NCBI GenBank assembly: GCA_963989385.1
Contig: OZ022500.1
Span: forward strand, 23,822,460-23,886,459
DNA: 64,000 nucleotides
Reading direction: 5' to 3'
Source: Ctena decussata
Lineage: Eukaryota > Mollusca > Bivalvia > Lucinida > Lucinidae
Positions 41,401 to 56,400 of this stretch are shown here, in pieces. Every line of letters starts with the position of its first letter. Positions within the stretch are counted from its first letter, which is position 1. A model generated the notes under the pieces. It was not told the DNA's origin. It ran no database searches and was given only the letters and a program-made list of their open reading frames with translations. A program made the translations under genes and the position numbers.

Positions 41401-44400
41401 GCCTGAGCAAACAGTGCAGATCCAGATAAGACTACTTCCAATCTCACTTACAATTAGACTGGAGGATGGCATATGCTGTATGCCCTAGCAGATAACAATG
41501 ATGTCATAGCTCTATTACCAATGCAACTGTGGAATTACTAACTGTTGTGCACATTACCTTTGCAGAATGACATCTCAATGACATCACTCAGACACCAATA
41601 TGAGCTCCTAGTTGCTATGGTAATGAAGCCTTAACATCATCCATGTCTACAAGGGCATACGGCATATGCCATGCTCAGCCAATTTTTCAGTAACATTACA
41701 AACTGAAATTCTTTCAACAGAACTTTTCAGATTTTCTCCAAGTAATTACTCTCACTTTATTTAATTCTGTGTTATATATGATTTACTTACTCATATCACA
41801 GCCGCAAGTCATGCCATTCACCAAATCAAAATTGCATGGGGCCCCGTTCTGGCATTTGTTGTAGTTTACACACGGGTTTGTAGTAGTATCACAATCACGG
41901 CCATATGTATTAGCAGGACACCTGAAAAACATAATGGGTATTAAAGGTCAAGATTGGTTGTGTTCTTATTTCCTTCCTGCACAAAATCTAACTTCATAAT
42001 TCATTACCTATTGACCTTCAGATATCATCATACATATCATTGATATGCCCAGGCTGATCTGAAATTTTACAGTTTTTTCCATTGATTGCTTGATCTGATA
42101 ATATAGTGTGATGTTTAGTAGCTTTCTTACTTCTCAACCAATCAACTTGAAATTTTATGGAGAGGTAGCTGATAGATGAACATTCGATAATAATATGAGC
42201 TAACAAAGTGGCTGTGAGACCAGTGTAGACTCAGATCAGCCTAAGCATCCGCCCAGTCTGTTCAGACTCTTCGCTAAACGCTAAAAGGGTAGCTAAGGGT
42301 CTAAGCTACCTCCATGCAGACAGGGAAGACTCTGATCAGACTAAGCGGATGCCAAGGCTGCTCTGAGTCTGCACTGGGCGCATAACCATTTCGTTGGCTT
42401 TCTCAAGTCCCAGCTCAATTATCATTTGCATGTAGAAACTTTACCCTTAGCATGCCTTTGGATGCAACAGATACAAATCACAATCTTTATAACAGCCACC
42501 TTTTGAAAGGTATAAAAGTAGTTGCTGTAAAGAGTGACTATACAAAAGCAGGTTTGACAGAATATCCCATCATACCTGCAACTCAATATGTGAGCCATGA
42601 CACAGCAAAACCAACGAAGTGGCATGGGCACCCAGCGAAGACTCAGATCAGCCAGGGCATCCACCCAGTCTGATCAGAGTCTTTGCTGTCAGAATAGAGG
42701 CAGCTTAAAGCCTTAGCTAGTCTAAGCACAAGTGAAGACTTTGATCAGACTGGGCGGATGCCCCGGCTGATCTGAGTCTTTGCATGGTGCACATGCCACT
42801 TTGTTGGTTTTGTCATGTCACAGCTTGTATTTTTTACTTACTTGCAATAGTAGTCCTGGAAGATGCTATAACACTCAGCTCGACATGAAAATCGTCCACC
42901 AATATCACAGGTGTCAATAACCTGGTCACAATCCGTGCCAGTCCAGCCCGCGGGGCAGTCACAGAAATAACTGTTAAACCGTGGCTGACACACACCACCG
43001 TGAAGACATGGATTACTGACACACAAATCAGCCTCACTCTGCAAAATTAAGTACCTTTTGTAGATATAGTATACAATGTTTACCTGAGATGGGTTACATT
43101 ATACTATGCATGACTGAGATATATGAGCCGCGACACGAGAAAACCAACAATGTGGTCGTCCGCCCAGCGCAAACTCAGATCAGCCTGGGCATTCACCCAG
43201 TCCGATCAGACTCTTCGCTAAGGGCTTAAAGGGTAGCTAAGGGACTAAGCTACCTCCATGCGGACAGTGAAGACTCTGATCAGACTGGGCGGATGCCCAG
43301 GCTGATCTGAGTCTGCGCTGGGCGCACAGCCACATTGTTGGTTTTCTCGCGTCGCGGCTCATATACTTTGCACAGAAAGTAGAAATTGCAAGTGTCCATC
43401 AGATATATATTTGATAACATATTTTTCATTACAGTTTGGATGGTATATCCTGTCATGTGTTCTGCATGCAATTCATTTTAGACATTAGGTCAACACCTAA
43501 ATTTCACATGAATCTTGTACTGAAATAGATTCTTTTCAGATTACAAAATTTACAGAGAAACACTTACCATGATTCATTTTCCAAGCTGAAAATTGGTTTT
43601 ACACTAGTTTTGTCAAAATAAAGAGTGCATGCAATAAAACATCTAAGATTGTTGGTGACTCAATGTACCTGTATGATTTTTGTTTTCTAGTTTTCTTCAC
43701 AAAATGACAGTTTTGAAGAAGAGAAAAACTCTTTTAGCATATAAAACTTAAAAATCCTTTGAATGAATTTTTGTTCACATTTGTCATATTTTATAGAAGT
43801 CCTGGCCTCGTGGCTGAAACAATTTGTATGCAGATCAAGTGACAGGATATATTGTCCAAACTTTCATAAAAAGTGTCTTAACAGATATGTATCTTATCAA
43901 CACTTACTGTTTTATATGGATATCACATTTGTTGTCGATGCTAAGATTTTTCACAGCTTAATATCCCCTAATTTTTGTGAACAGTATAATATAGCATATG
44001 ATTTATAATGTCCGCGATCTCTTCAGTTATACAATGTATGTCCTAGATCTGTCCCAGCAGGCACGTGACGTTGAAATGATGTCGTACTGACGTCGATGCG
44101 ACGTAATGACGTCGCATCAACATTAGTACGTCATTTTGACGTCATGTGCCTGCTGGGGAATATAGTGCAAAATGTATCTACCTGACATGTCATAATATAT
44201 GCATCTATGTCCCTGATCTATTATATATTACACAATGTATGCCCTTGACTTGTTTAATTATACCACATATATGCCTGACATGTTATAGTATATATGTATG
44301 TCCTTGATCTGCTATTATTATAATATACAATGTATGTCCTTGATCTGTTATAAACTAGAAATGTGTCCATCTGACACGGATGCCCCCGCCTAGTGCCCTA

Positions 44401-47400
44401 AATAAGATGGCGCCTTGTTTAAGGTACAGGCACTTGTAGCATGACTAGGTTCACAAAGGCAGACTTCTGTGGTACATGTTTTATTGTTTTCCTTGGGCAG
44501 ATGTATTGTGTTTCTTGGATCAAGAGAAGTGGGGGGGGGGGGGGGGGGCTTGGAGGGGGGGATTGCCATGACTGATATGTGATGACATTCTGTATCTTAT
44601 TGCAGAAATGGATGCCATACAACTTTCCAAAGAAATAGCCCAGAAACAAGTAACTTTGCAAAAACTAACAAACGGAAACCATTATTGTATGAAATGAAGT
44701 TGAAAAAGGGCCATAACTCCCACAATAATCAACATATTTTGCCCAACATCGAACTTGACCTGTATTTTATGATTATATACCTGTGTATAAAATATGAATT
44801 CAACACACCAATACTTTCAAAAGATATCGAACGGAAACCACTTTTTCATACAAAATGAAGTCGAAAAAGGGCCATAACTCCCACAATAATCAACAGATTT
44901 TGCCCAACATCAAACTTGACCTGTGTTTAATGATTATATACCTGTATATAAAATATGAATTCAATACACCCATACATTCGAAAGATATCAAACGGAAACC
45001 AGTTTTTCATACAAAATGAAGTCGAAAAAGGGCCATAACTCCCACAATAATCGACGGATTTTGCCCAACATCAAACTTGACCAGTGTTTTATGATTATAT
45101 ACCTGTGTATAAAATATGTATTCAATACACCAATGCTTTCAAAAGATATCGAACGGACACCAATGAAGTCGAAAAAGGGCCATAACTCCCACAATAATTG
45201 ACAGATTTTGCCCAACATCGAACTTGACCTGTATTTTATGATTATATACCTGTGTATAAAATATGAATTCAATACACCAATACTTTCAAAAGATATTGAA
45301 CGGAAACCAGTTTTTCATACAAAATGAAATCGAAAAAGGGCCATAACTCCCACAATAATCAACGGATTTTGCCCAACATCAAATTTGACCTGTGTTTTAT
45401 AATTATATACCTGTGTATAAAATATGAATTCAATACACCAATGCTTTCAAAAGATATCGAACAGAAACCAATTTTTCATCCAAAATGAAGTCGAAAAAGG
45501 GCCATAACTCCCACAATAATTGACAGATTTTACCCAACATCGAACTTGACCTGTATTTTATGATTTAATAGCTGTGTATGAAATATGAATTCAATACATC
45601 AATGCTTTCAAAAGATATTGAACGGAAACCATTTCGTACGCTACGTACGTTACGCTACGTACGTACGCTACGCTAGGTACGTACGGACAGGGGTGATACT
45701 ATATGCCCCCCCCCCCCATTTTTAATGGCAGGGGCATAAAAACAATGCAAGTACCTGATATGTTACAGTATACATGTATGTATGTATGTCCTTGCTCTAT
45801 TATAACATACTATACAATTATTGACCTTTGTTGAGGTGAATATATAGTTTTATTGACTTGCAAACTACATATTGACCGACGCGAAGCGGAGGTCAATATG
45901 TCATGTGTGCTGATCAATAAAACTGCATATTCACCGAAACAAAGGTCAATAACTGTTTTATTATATGATAATTCTAAATACAGGTTTCTATGATAGGTAT
46001 GAAGCTGATACATGATTTTATCTCGCGACCTTACACCATTAACATTACAGTAGCTGGAATGTTACGTCACAAAAATATTAATGAGGTCAGCGTAAAAGTA
46101 ATATTCAATGCCTGACCGGTGAATACAGCAAAATATTGACTGACACGTGATGTCGAATCTGCCAATGAAATTGTGTGTTTCATCGTGGTCATATAATAAA
46201 ATGTATGCTACTGATTATAACATTCAATGTATGTACCTGATATGGTATAGCATATATGTATGCCCTTGATCTGTTATTATTATAATACAATGTATGCCCC
46301 AGATCTGTTATACCGTAGTTTACAATGTATGCCCTATCATATTAAACAATGTGTATTCTTGATCTGTTGCTGTAGACAATGTATGTTCTTGATCTATTAT
46401 ATTATTCACAGTATGACCATCATCTGTTATGGCATACAATTATGTCCTTGATCTGTTATAGTATACAATTATGTCTTTGATACGCTTCAGTATAAAATAT
46501 ATGTCCTTGATCTGTTACAGTATATTATTTCAGTCCATGACTGTATACAATACAATTATGTCCTTGATCTGTATCATTATATAATGTAAGTCCTTTATCT
46601 GTTATTTTCTTGACCTGATAGAGTATATAATATTTCCTTGATTTGCTATAGTATATAATGTATTGTCTTGAGATGTTATTGTATGCAACCTATCACAGTA
46701 TAGGAAAGAAAAAAGAATACTGCAGAATGCTTTATCTTGTCTGTCTGTGCACTGCCACAGAAACAGAGCTAGATGCAGGCAAGACGAGATTCCAAAGCAG
46801 ACTCAAACACATGACCTCGTGATTCTGATGGCAATATGTTCATCTCTCAACTAATGTGACAGCTTCTATTCTATTCTCTATTCTATCCCATAACCTTACT
46901 AGGTCGTTGGGGCACCACAGCTGACTTCAAAACAATCCCTTTCCACCTTGTCCTGTCTTCAGCTGCCCTAGTTGAGCTGGCAAAATCCATTCCAGTCCAC
47001 TCCTTGATATTGTCTTCCCACCTCTTCTTCTGTCTACCTCTTCTTCTTTTTCCTTTCACTGTGCCCTGAAGAATTGTCTTTGCTAAACCAGAAGACCTTG
47101 AGACGTGGCCAAACCACCTTAGTTTCCGTTTCTTGACCAGCGTCAGGAGTTCATCATATTCTCCAATGGCTGCTTGGATCTTCCTGCGAACCTCCTCATT
47201 GGTTATATGGTCCTTGTACGAAATGTTCAGTAACCTTCGGTAGCATGTCATCTCAAAGGCCTGCGTTCTTTTCTCTAACTCTGCTGTCAAGGTCCATGAT
47301 TCACAGGCATACAGAAATATGGAAATGACAAGGGAGCGCATGAGTGTCACCTTTGATCCAAGAGATATGTTGTTATCTCTCCAAATTGGTTTCAGCTTGG

Positions 47401-50400
47401 CAAGAGCTGAAGTGGCTTGTGCTATCCTTGAGAGAACCTCCTGTTTTGAGCCATCATCTGAGACAACTGCTCCAAGGTATTTGAAGCTGCTTACAGTACC
47501 CAGCTTCTGCCCCTTTACCTTGATCTCCCTCTGGAAGCCATCTGCGCTGTTTGTCATCAGTTTGGTCTTCTCAGCACTGATCTCCATCTTATACCTTGTG
47601 CAGGTCTGGTCGAGACTTTCAACTAGAGCTTCTAGTTCCTGCTCTTCCTCAGCAGCCGGGCCGGGTGGCGCAATCGGTAGGGCACCTGACTCGTAAGTCA
47701 GAGGTCCTGGGTTCAAATCCCGGTCTGGCCACATACTTTCGTTTCTCCTTCCGCTGATTCAAGAAGGGCAGTTGTCAGTTACTGGCGAAAGTATGTGCAC
47801 TTAGTACTGGTTAACCGCTTAGGAGGTCTAAGCCTGCCCAGGAATAGTGTGGTTAGGTTAACTGACTGTCCCGACATGACCTTAGTTGTTTACCGTGGAC
47901 GTTAAGCATCAAATCAACCAACCAACCAAATCTTCCTCAGCAAGAGTGTCTATGTCATCGGCAAACCGCAGGTTGGTAATATTTCTGCCACCTATGCTTA
48001 CCTTTCCGTCATGTTCTTCCAGAGCATCGGACATGATCCGTTCGAGAAAAATGTTGAAGAGGGTGGGTGACAGAAGACATCCTTGTCTTACTCCAACTGT
48101 TGTTCTGAACCATTCTCCTGTGCTGCCATTTATCAGGACTGCACTTGTAGCCTTGTCGTATAGCTGCTCAATGGTGCGAACTAGGTTTGCATTGATATTG
48201 TACTTCCTCATGGTGGCCCATAAGGCTGCATGCCATACCCTGTCAAAGGCTTTTTTGAAATCAATGAAGACATGGTACAGATTCTGCTGATGTTGGAGAT
48301 ACTTTTCACACAGGATTCTAAGGTTGAAGATCTGTTCTGTGGTGCTCCTTCCTGCTCGGAACCCAGCCTGTTCCTCAGCGATTATCTCTTTGGCTTGTGG
48401 CTTAAGCCTGTTTAAGATAACTTTCAGCATGACTTTGCTTGAATGACTGATGAGGCTGATGGTTCTGTAGTTCTGGCAGAGCTGTAGGTTGCCCTTTTTA
48501 GGGAGAGTAATAATCAGCGACTGAGTCCATGGGGTAGGCCATTCTCCTGTTCTCCAGATCCTGTTACAGATATCTGTTAAAACATCAATCATGGTCTCCC
48601 CTCCAGCTTGAACAAGTTCTGCTGGTATATTATCAACTCCGGCAGATTTTCCCTTCTTCAGTGCTGCTATTGCAATCTCAACTTCCTCACGAAGGATCAG
48701 TTGTTGATCTTCATCTGGGGGCTGACTGCAGTCCAGAACCGTATTGTCACCATCAGTCTCATGGTTGTATAATTCAGAGCAATATTCTGTCCATCTGCTG
48801 AGAATCTCTTGTTCTTCTGTAAGGCATTTCCCAGACTTGTCCTGGATAGTTGTGGATCTACCCTGTTTCTCTGAAGTTAGATCCTTCACCAGCTGGTATG
48901 CTTTCTTGCTGTTGTTTTTGTTCAGGCAAGTTTCGATCTCCTCGCACTGACTAGCTATCCAGTCCTCCTTCGCTTTCATCACTGCCTTCTGAATCCTCTT
49001 GTTGGCTTCCCTGTATTCTTCTGCTCCTCCTGCTTCATACCTCTTCTTCTTCAAATTTCTCCTCTCATCACAGAGGTCGAGAACATCTCTAGTGACCCAT
49101 GGCTTTTTCCTGCGACGTTCCTTCCCAAGTATCTCACTGGCTGCATCAGTCACTACTGTATTGTAGGTGGTAATCATGGTATCTATGTCCATGTCATCAT
49201 CCCTCAGACCAATGAGTGGTGCAAATTTTCCACCTGTTGTTGCTTGAAAAGTGCATGCCACCTCTGGGTCCCTTAGCTTCTCAAGATCAAACTTCAGTCT
49301 TGGCTGGGTTGGCTTTCTAGCCTTCTTCAGGGTGAGTCTAAATACCACAGACCACCACAGACTACCACAGACTACCACAGACCACCACAGACTACCACAG
49401 ACCACCACAGACCCTACCACAGACCTCAATACAGATTATCATACACCCTCAAAAATAACATTTTAAAGAGCAGAATATAAAAAAATACAAAATTTGACAA
49501 AATTTTAGAAAGTTTATGTTATAATTTGGTGTTATATTTTATGTACCACAGACCACCACAGACTACCACAGACCATCACAGACCTCACTACAGACTACCA
49601 CAGACCTCAATACAGATGATCAAATATCTTCAAAAATAACATTGTAAAGAACAGAGTATAAAAAAGTATAAATTTTGACAATTTTTTTTTGAAAATTTTG
49701 TGTTCTATTATATGTACATATATATAATGAGTAAGCAGACAGGATTAACACTGACATGATTTTTCCTGTCCTTAAAAAAGTTTTTGGATGCTTTAATTTG
49801 GCAATTATTTTACATTTTGTTACTTAAAATGTTATTTTAGAGGGTGTATGATAATCTGCATTATTGTCTATGGTTGTCTGTGGTAGGGTCTGTGGTGGTC
49901 TGTGGTAGTCTGTGGTGGTCTGTGGTAGTCTGTCGTGGTCTGTGGTGGTCTGTGGTATTTAGACTCACCCCTTCTTCAGACGGACTCGGAAGGTCATCAT
50001 GACCAGGTCATGGTCACTTCCTATGTCTGCTCCAGGAAAACTCCTTGTCCTATGGATGTTGACTCCTGATCGGACAGCTTAGCTGGGTATAAAACCTAGA
50101 AATCTGTCACCAGTCCTCCCGTTAACCCTTAATGCGCCAAAAAGAAGATGACAAAATTCACGTCTACAGAATTTCAAAAAATGTTTCGTCCAAGCAATAT
50201 CATATTCAGAATTCGAACACGAGAGGGCAAACAGTGTAGATTCAGGTGAAGTGGCTCATTATGTGGATCTACACTGTTTGCCAATTCAACAAATTTAATT
50301 TATGGCGCTTTAAGGGTTAAGACCAATATTTGATGACAATATTGATACTATTTTTCATAATTCTCCATCAAATCATCGTTGTGATTCCTCATTAGAACCA

Positions 50401-53400
50401 TCTCATTGAGATAATCCTGATGAGGAATAACATAATCATATGAGCAGCAACAGGAAAAAAATGAACAAAGTGGCATGTGCACTCGGTAAAGACCCAGATC
50501 AGACTGTGCATCCGTCCGGTCTGATTGCACTTAAAGGGTAGATATCAGTCTAAGCTAGCTCCATGTGGACAGCCGAGTCTCTGATCAGACACCCATGCTG
50601 ATCCGAGACTTTGCTGAGCGCACATGCCTACTTGTTGGTTTTGTCATGTCGTAGCTCATATTTATGTTTTTGCAAAGAATCAACAAAAATTATCTCAAAA
50701 TTATTCTTATCTGCGATTGCATCGTTGGTCATAATTACCTCACAATTTGGACCTGTGTAACCCTGAAAGCACACACATCGATAACCTGTAAACAGATTCT
50801 CACAGGTTCCGCGTCGACCACAGTCAATTCCTGAGCAGAAGTTGATACGCAGGTCACACAAAACACCTATCAAAACAGGAAAATATACTATAGTTCGTGT
50901 AACAGTAGTGTACATTTTTAGTTTATCATATGACATCGCATCCGAGAGTGAAATAAAGCCATGCATTAAAAACGATAATCCACTAGTGGATTAACTATAC
51001 AGATTACGTTGTAACGTTATACGCTGAGGTCCATTAAAACGTCGCTTTTTCTAATGGCGAAATTGTGACGTTTTAGTGCAAATTTTGCAAATAAATTTAG
51101 TGATTTTAGTGTCATATGATAAATAGAATCTTGCATTCGTGCTCCTGTATTATTAAATTTATTAAACTCGTTGGGGAAAACGATAAGATGCTCGGCAAAG
51201 CCTCGCATCTTATCTTTTTCCCCCAACTCATTTAATAAATTCAATAATACATGAGCACTCATGTAAGATCCTCTATATCTCATGAATGTTCTATTTTAAT
51301 CAAATTTTGTGAAACTGCTGTAAACCATTTTTTTTTTTTTTTTTAAATGTTTCTTTTCAACCTATTTAAGAATCATTATTAGGAACACACATATAAAAAC
51401 TTTGTGACTTTTAACCCAGTAATGTCTAGCATACGATAAAAAGTGCATAGGCAAACAGTGCAGACCCAGATCAGCTGCCGCATAAAGTGGCATCTGATCA
51501 TGTCTAAACTGTTTGCATAATAATTTACAGCAATCTCTATAGGAATGATAAAAAATAATTAATAAATACATAAACCACATACCCTAACTCATACAATTTA
51601 TTAAACCAAGTTGCGATGGAACCTGTGGGAGAGTGTGGCTATTAACCCTTAAGGTGCCAAAAAGCAGACGACAAAATTTACGTCTGCAGAATTTCAAAAA
51701 ATGTCTTGTTCAAGCGATATCATATTGAGAATTCAAACACTAGAGGGCAAACAATGTAGATTCAGATGAAGTGGCTCATTATGAGCCACCTCATCTGGAT
51801 CTAGACTGTTTGCCAATTCAACAATTTTAATTTTTGGGGCTTTAAGGGTTAACTCCTCCTTCACCCACCACACTCTCCAGATCTAACCCACCAAGTTCCA
51901 TCTCTTTCCCTGACTGAAAAAACAGAATCGGGGCTGGAGATTTGAAGAAGATGATGAGCTTATTGCTGCTGTGGAAGGCTTGAAAGGGAACCAAGAAGCC
52001 GAGTTTTACTGATAGGGTATATCAATGACTGGCAAACTAGATGAAACAAGTGTGTGGAGTTCACATGTGTTCTCTGCTCTTGAAGGAATTAACTCTTTTA
52101 GATTTTATTGGAAGATGACTATGTTGAAAAATAAGGCAGTATAAATCCAAATATCTTGCTCTCTTTCTGTTTGAGGCTCAAAACTTTTTGATACCCCTTG
52201 TACTAGCCCAGCAGCTCAGTCAATTAAGGGCTGGCCTGCTAAGGCAGAGTCCAGATTCAAATGCCCCTAGTGGTAGAAATCTTTCCAACCTTAAACAAGG
52301 TTCCAGTCTTTCATTATCACCCTCTCATTGTGATATGACTGAAATACTATTGAAAGGGACGTTAAATCACAAGTCAGCCATTCACCCATATCATTAAATA
52401 CCTGTATATCCTACGGCAGTTGTGCAGTCACAGCTGAAGCCATTGACTTGGTCAACACATCTGCCGCCATTTTGACACGGGAAGCCGGAACATTCGTCTA
52501 TGTCCGTTTGACAATTCTGACCGGTTTTTCCTGCAGGGCAATTACATCTATAGGTTCCAATACCATTTGTACAGGTACCATCCACACAGGGATTGGAAAT
52601 GCAGTAGTTTCGGAATTCACAAGTGTTTTGCTTGAAAACTGCAATAAAATGTTAAAATTAGAATCTAAATGTACACTTGACTGGCATCAGATAAAAAAAG
52701 AAGTACCATATTCTGCTATAAGACCAGAGTTTACCCCTTTTCAAAATTATCCCAGATACAGTCAACTCTCGATATCTTGAATGCTGATATCTCAAAGTAA
52801 TTCTTACATCAGAGACTACAGTTTGGACACAATCCCTACTTTAATTTACAAATCAACTTCCGTTATCTCAAACTACTGATATCTCAAAGTAAATTTTCTG
52901 GGACCAGAAAATTTACTTTGAGATATCAGTAGTTTTGTATAAATTTTGACTTTGAGATATTGAGAGTTGACTATGTAAATCAGTTGTGTGTAATTCAGCT
53001 ATTAGATAGTTTTTTTCTTTAAAAAGAGGGGATGGTCGGGTGGTGCGATGGTGCTGTTTTTAACTTCCAGTGCCGGGGTGTCCTACTTATTTGGAACATT
53101 GTAGGGCAAGGGCCTACTGTGCTTACAGTAGGTGCGAGTGGGGGTTGTTTGGACATTTTTTCTCTCATCTATCATTTCCCCTCTTTCTCCCTCTCTGGGA
53201 GACGGCCCGATATAGACTGAAATACTGTCTCAAAGGGCCGCTAAACCCAAATCAACCAATCAATCTTTAAAAAGAATCCAAAAATCTATATCCATCTTGT
53301 AAGATGGATCAAGAATTTTTGGGATTGTTTCAGAACGGGAAAAACCCTTGTCTAATAACCAAAGAAATACAGTATCTAACGACATATGCAATAAGGGAAG

Positions 53401-56400
53401 ACACAGTTCTGCTCTCAGATCAGCAGATGCACAGTCTGATCATCCCTTGCTGTATGTTTACTCGATTAAACCTGGAGATTCTAAAACATACAAAGAAAAG
53501 ATTCTGATCCACAGTCTAGTCTCGATATCTCAAAGTCGAAATTCATTTTAAACTGCTGATATCTCAAAGTAAATTTTCTGGTCTCAGAAAAATTATTTTG
53601 AGATATCAGTAGTTTGAGATAACAGGAACTGAAATGTCAAGAATTCCAATAAAGGGTTCAAATTATATTCTTTGATATACATATAACAGGGTACTTTGAG
53701 ATATCAGTAGTCTGAGATAACAGAAGCTGAAATGTAAAGAAATGCAGTAAAGGGTTCAAATTATATTCTTTGATATAACAGGAAACTTTGATATATCACT
53801 GATGGAGCTAACGAGGGTGAATGGTATCTGCTCTGATGTGCTGGCTGACAGGTATTTAAGGCATGTACATGATGTAATGTCCCTTTTAACACCACACTAG
53901 TCCAGGGTTGCCACTTGATTGATTGATTGATTGACTGATTGATTTGTTGCTTTACGTCCACTGTAAACAGCTATGGTCATGTCGGGATGGTCAGTTAACC
54001 TAACCACACTGTTCCTGGGCAGGCTTAGACCTCCTCAGAAGTTAACCAGTACTAAGTGCACATACTTTCGCCAGTAACTGACAATTGCCCTTCTTGAATC
54101 AGCAGAAGGGGAAACAAAAGTAAGTGGCCAGACCGGGTATCAAACCCAGGACCTCTGACTTATGAGTCAAGTGCCCCACCGACTGCACTACGCGGGCAGG
54201 CTTTGAGTTGCCACTTATCCTCCACTTCAAAATTCCCCGACTTTCCCTGACAATTTACAGTTTTCCATTACTTTTTTACCAATCCAAAAAATTAATTTTA
54301 CTCTTTACTTCAACAATGCTAACTGTATCACTTTGAAACTGGGGGTTACTCTTAAAGGAATGAATTTGCTCCCTTGGGGAGCAAATTCATTCCTTTAAGA
54401 GTAGTCCCCAATGAGATGGGAAATGCTCCTGGACTACCTCTTGAAAAAGTAGACCCTTCCCCCTGAACAGGATAAGTATATTTTCTGCAGACTGCTGTAG
54501 CAATTAATTTTCATACTCCCTGACATTTTTCTGAGTTCAAGTCCTTTCCAAATTTCTCTGACCAACAATAAAACTCCCTGACTTTTTGCTTATATACACA
54601 TACCTCTATGCACAGCACACTTGTACCGAACTTCGTAATCATCACAAACAGTGAATCCTTCACATCGGTATCCATCTATGGTGCACCGAGCTCCAGTCTC
54701 AAGAGTGCCTGTCCGCATGTTTCGACATTCCACTGAAATTGGCATCGTGCCCTCGCAGACATTTAGGCCGTACTAAAACAGAATCAAAGTGACAATTACT
54801 TTAAAAATTCCAAGTAATGGAATAGATAGGCTTGAGAAAACGTTGCAGACCCAAATCAGACTGATTCTGAAGAATAATAATAATCTTTAATGGTTCTTTG
54901 TATTAATAAAGCTCATTAGCATTTTACAAAAGATGTATAACATAACATTGCATAACATTGTAAAACGACATTTTCATGAAAATGAAAATTTTGTTTTTAC
55001 TTCCAGGTTATAAGCACATGTACAGTCAAACCTGCCTCAATGGGAAACTGTATTACTAGGTCACCTGCTTTAAGCAGCCACCTTTCTTGGGTTCCCGGTG
55101 AACCAAAAATACAGTGCAAATGAACCTGTTTTAAGGAGTCTTAGCAGCCTATTCTCAGGTGTCCCCTTGGATGCCTTCTTAAGACAGGTTTGAATGTACT
55201 TAGGAAATCAATGAGGTCCAACTGTAATGCAACATCACCATTAATACTGCTGTGTTCTTGCACTGAAACAAAATATCATGTTGCCAAAAAAGCACTATCT
55301 TTTTGAAACTTCGCCAATGCATTTTTGTATGCCTTCTCAAATACTTTTTAAAAATTCTAAATATTGGGACACCATAAATAATTAACATAATTGTCCTAAA
55401 ACTGGAACAGTTTGGTTTTACAGTGCAGCGTAATGTGTCCAAAAAATGCTAATGGGATGTCAAATAGTGTAAGGAGAAGAGCTCTATAAGCTATTAGCTT
55501 TCGTTCTGATCCCTTTCATTGTGTTTAGTTATGTTGTCTATATGTTGTAATGTGAATTCATTGATGAAATAAAATATGTTTAAACCAAATAGTGTAAACC
55601 CTGATCAGACTGCTTCCTCAGGAGCAGTCTGATCTGGGTTTGCACTATTTGCTCAGACCTAACTGTCCCAATATATATAGTTTTTGCAGTACTTCTCGAT
55701 TCACAGTACTTACAACGATATTGAGGTCAGACCTTAATTCAACATCATTATTATTATTGCTGTTTACTGGAGTTGATACGTCAAACCATGGTGTCCAGAA
55801 GTCATCTGAAATAAATACAAAATATAGACCTTATTAATTAACTAGTCAGTGTTGAGAAGATCTTGGCCCAGTTGTTCAAAACTAACAACATCGTTAGTCA
55901 ACGAGGCCTTAAATTTTCGAACATATTGCACACAAAAATGCTGCCATTTTTGCCAAAATAAAATTTGTTAAGCTTTTGCAATAGCTCTCATGTTTTTTGG
56001 CAAAAAATATTAGCACACATCATTTTGCGAGTGTTTGAGACTTAAAAAAATCCTTGATTGACAACTTGCTTAAGCAAATGCTGTTTAGAACAACTAGGCC
56101 AACATGGCAGAAACCAGGGCCTGGTTGTTCATAGCATCGTTAACTTAACAAAGTCATTGGTCAATAATTAGTTAAGTCTTCTAGAAAACAAAAAATCAAG
56201 TGTGCTATTTTTTTTTTTTCCAAAACAATAGGAGCTTTTGCATGCCAAAAGCTCCTTATACTGTTTCAGGATAAGAAAAACGTCATTTTCTAACCAAAGA
56301 AACACTTACCACTAGTTTCAGGCATACTGTCCTTCTCAGGGTCAGTGAATATATAAATAAATACCAATAATAAATATAACCTAATGTTTGTCACATTTAT

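Larger units (their letters stand above)
44011..46700. repeat. Diverged short tandem array, interrupted three times
   Basis: Units of 'caatgtatgtccttgatctg ttat' type with a period of about 25-35 bp, at 44011-44050, 44160-44350, 45745-45825 and 46205-46690. Interruptions are the palindrome at 44050, the element at 44350 and the hairpin at 45820. Confidence 0.75.
46865..50083 (-). mobile_element. RTE-like LINE, 5' truncated, twice interrupted
   Basis: Three coding pieces in one minus-strand order: endonuclease C-terminus (50083-49970), reverse transcriptase (49330-47931) and C-terminal part (47654-46883). The 3' flank is a (tattc)n-like run at 46865-46885. The insertions are a TIR element with a 9-10 bp duplication and a SINE with a 12-bp duplication. 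It starts abruptly near 50083, next to MITE G. Clade (RTE/BovB type) is inferred from motif style. The host intron is read in the same direction. Confidence 0.85.

Noticed and set aside
47657..47730. Possible tRNA gene
   Set aside because: The tRNA-like sequence continues into a SINE body, has a 12-bp target duplication and an anticodon stem-loop of wrong size.
49331..49429. Val/Cys/Gly/Trp-rich N-terminus of the LINE frame
   Set aside because: Translation of the inserted (accacagact)n terminus, not LINE protein.
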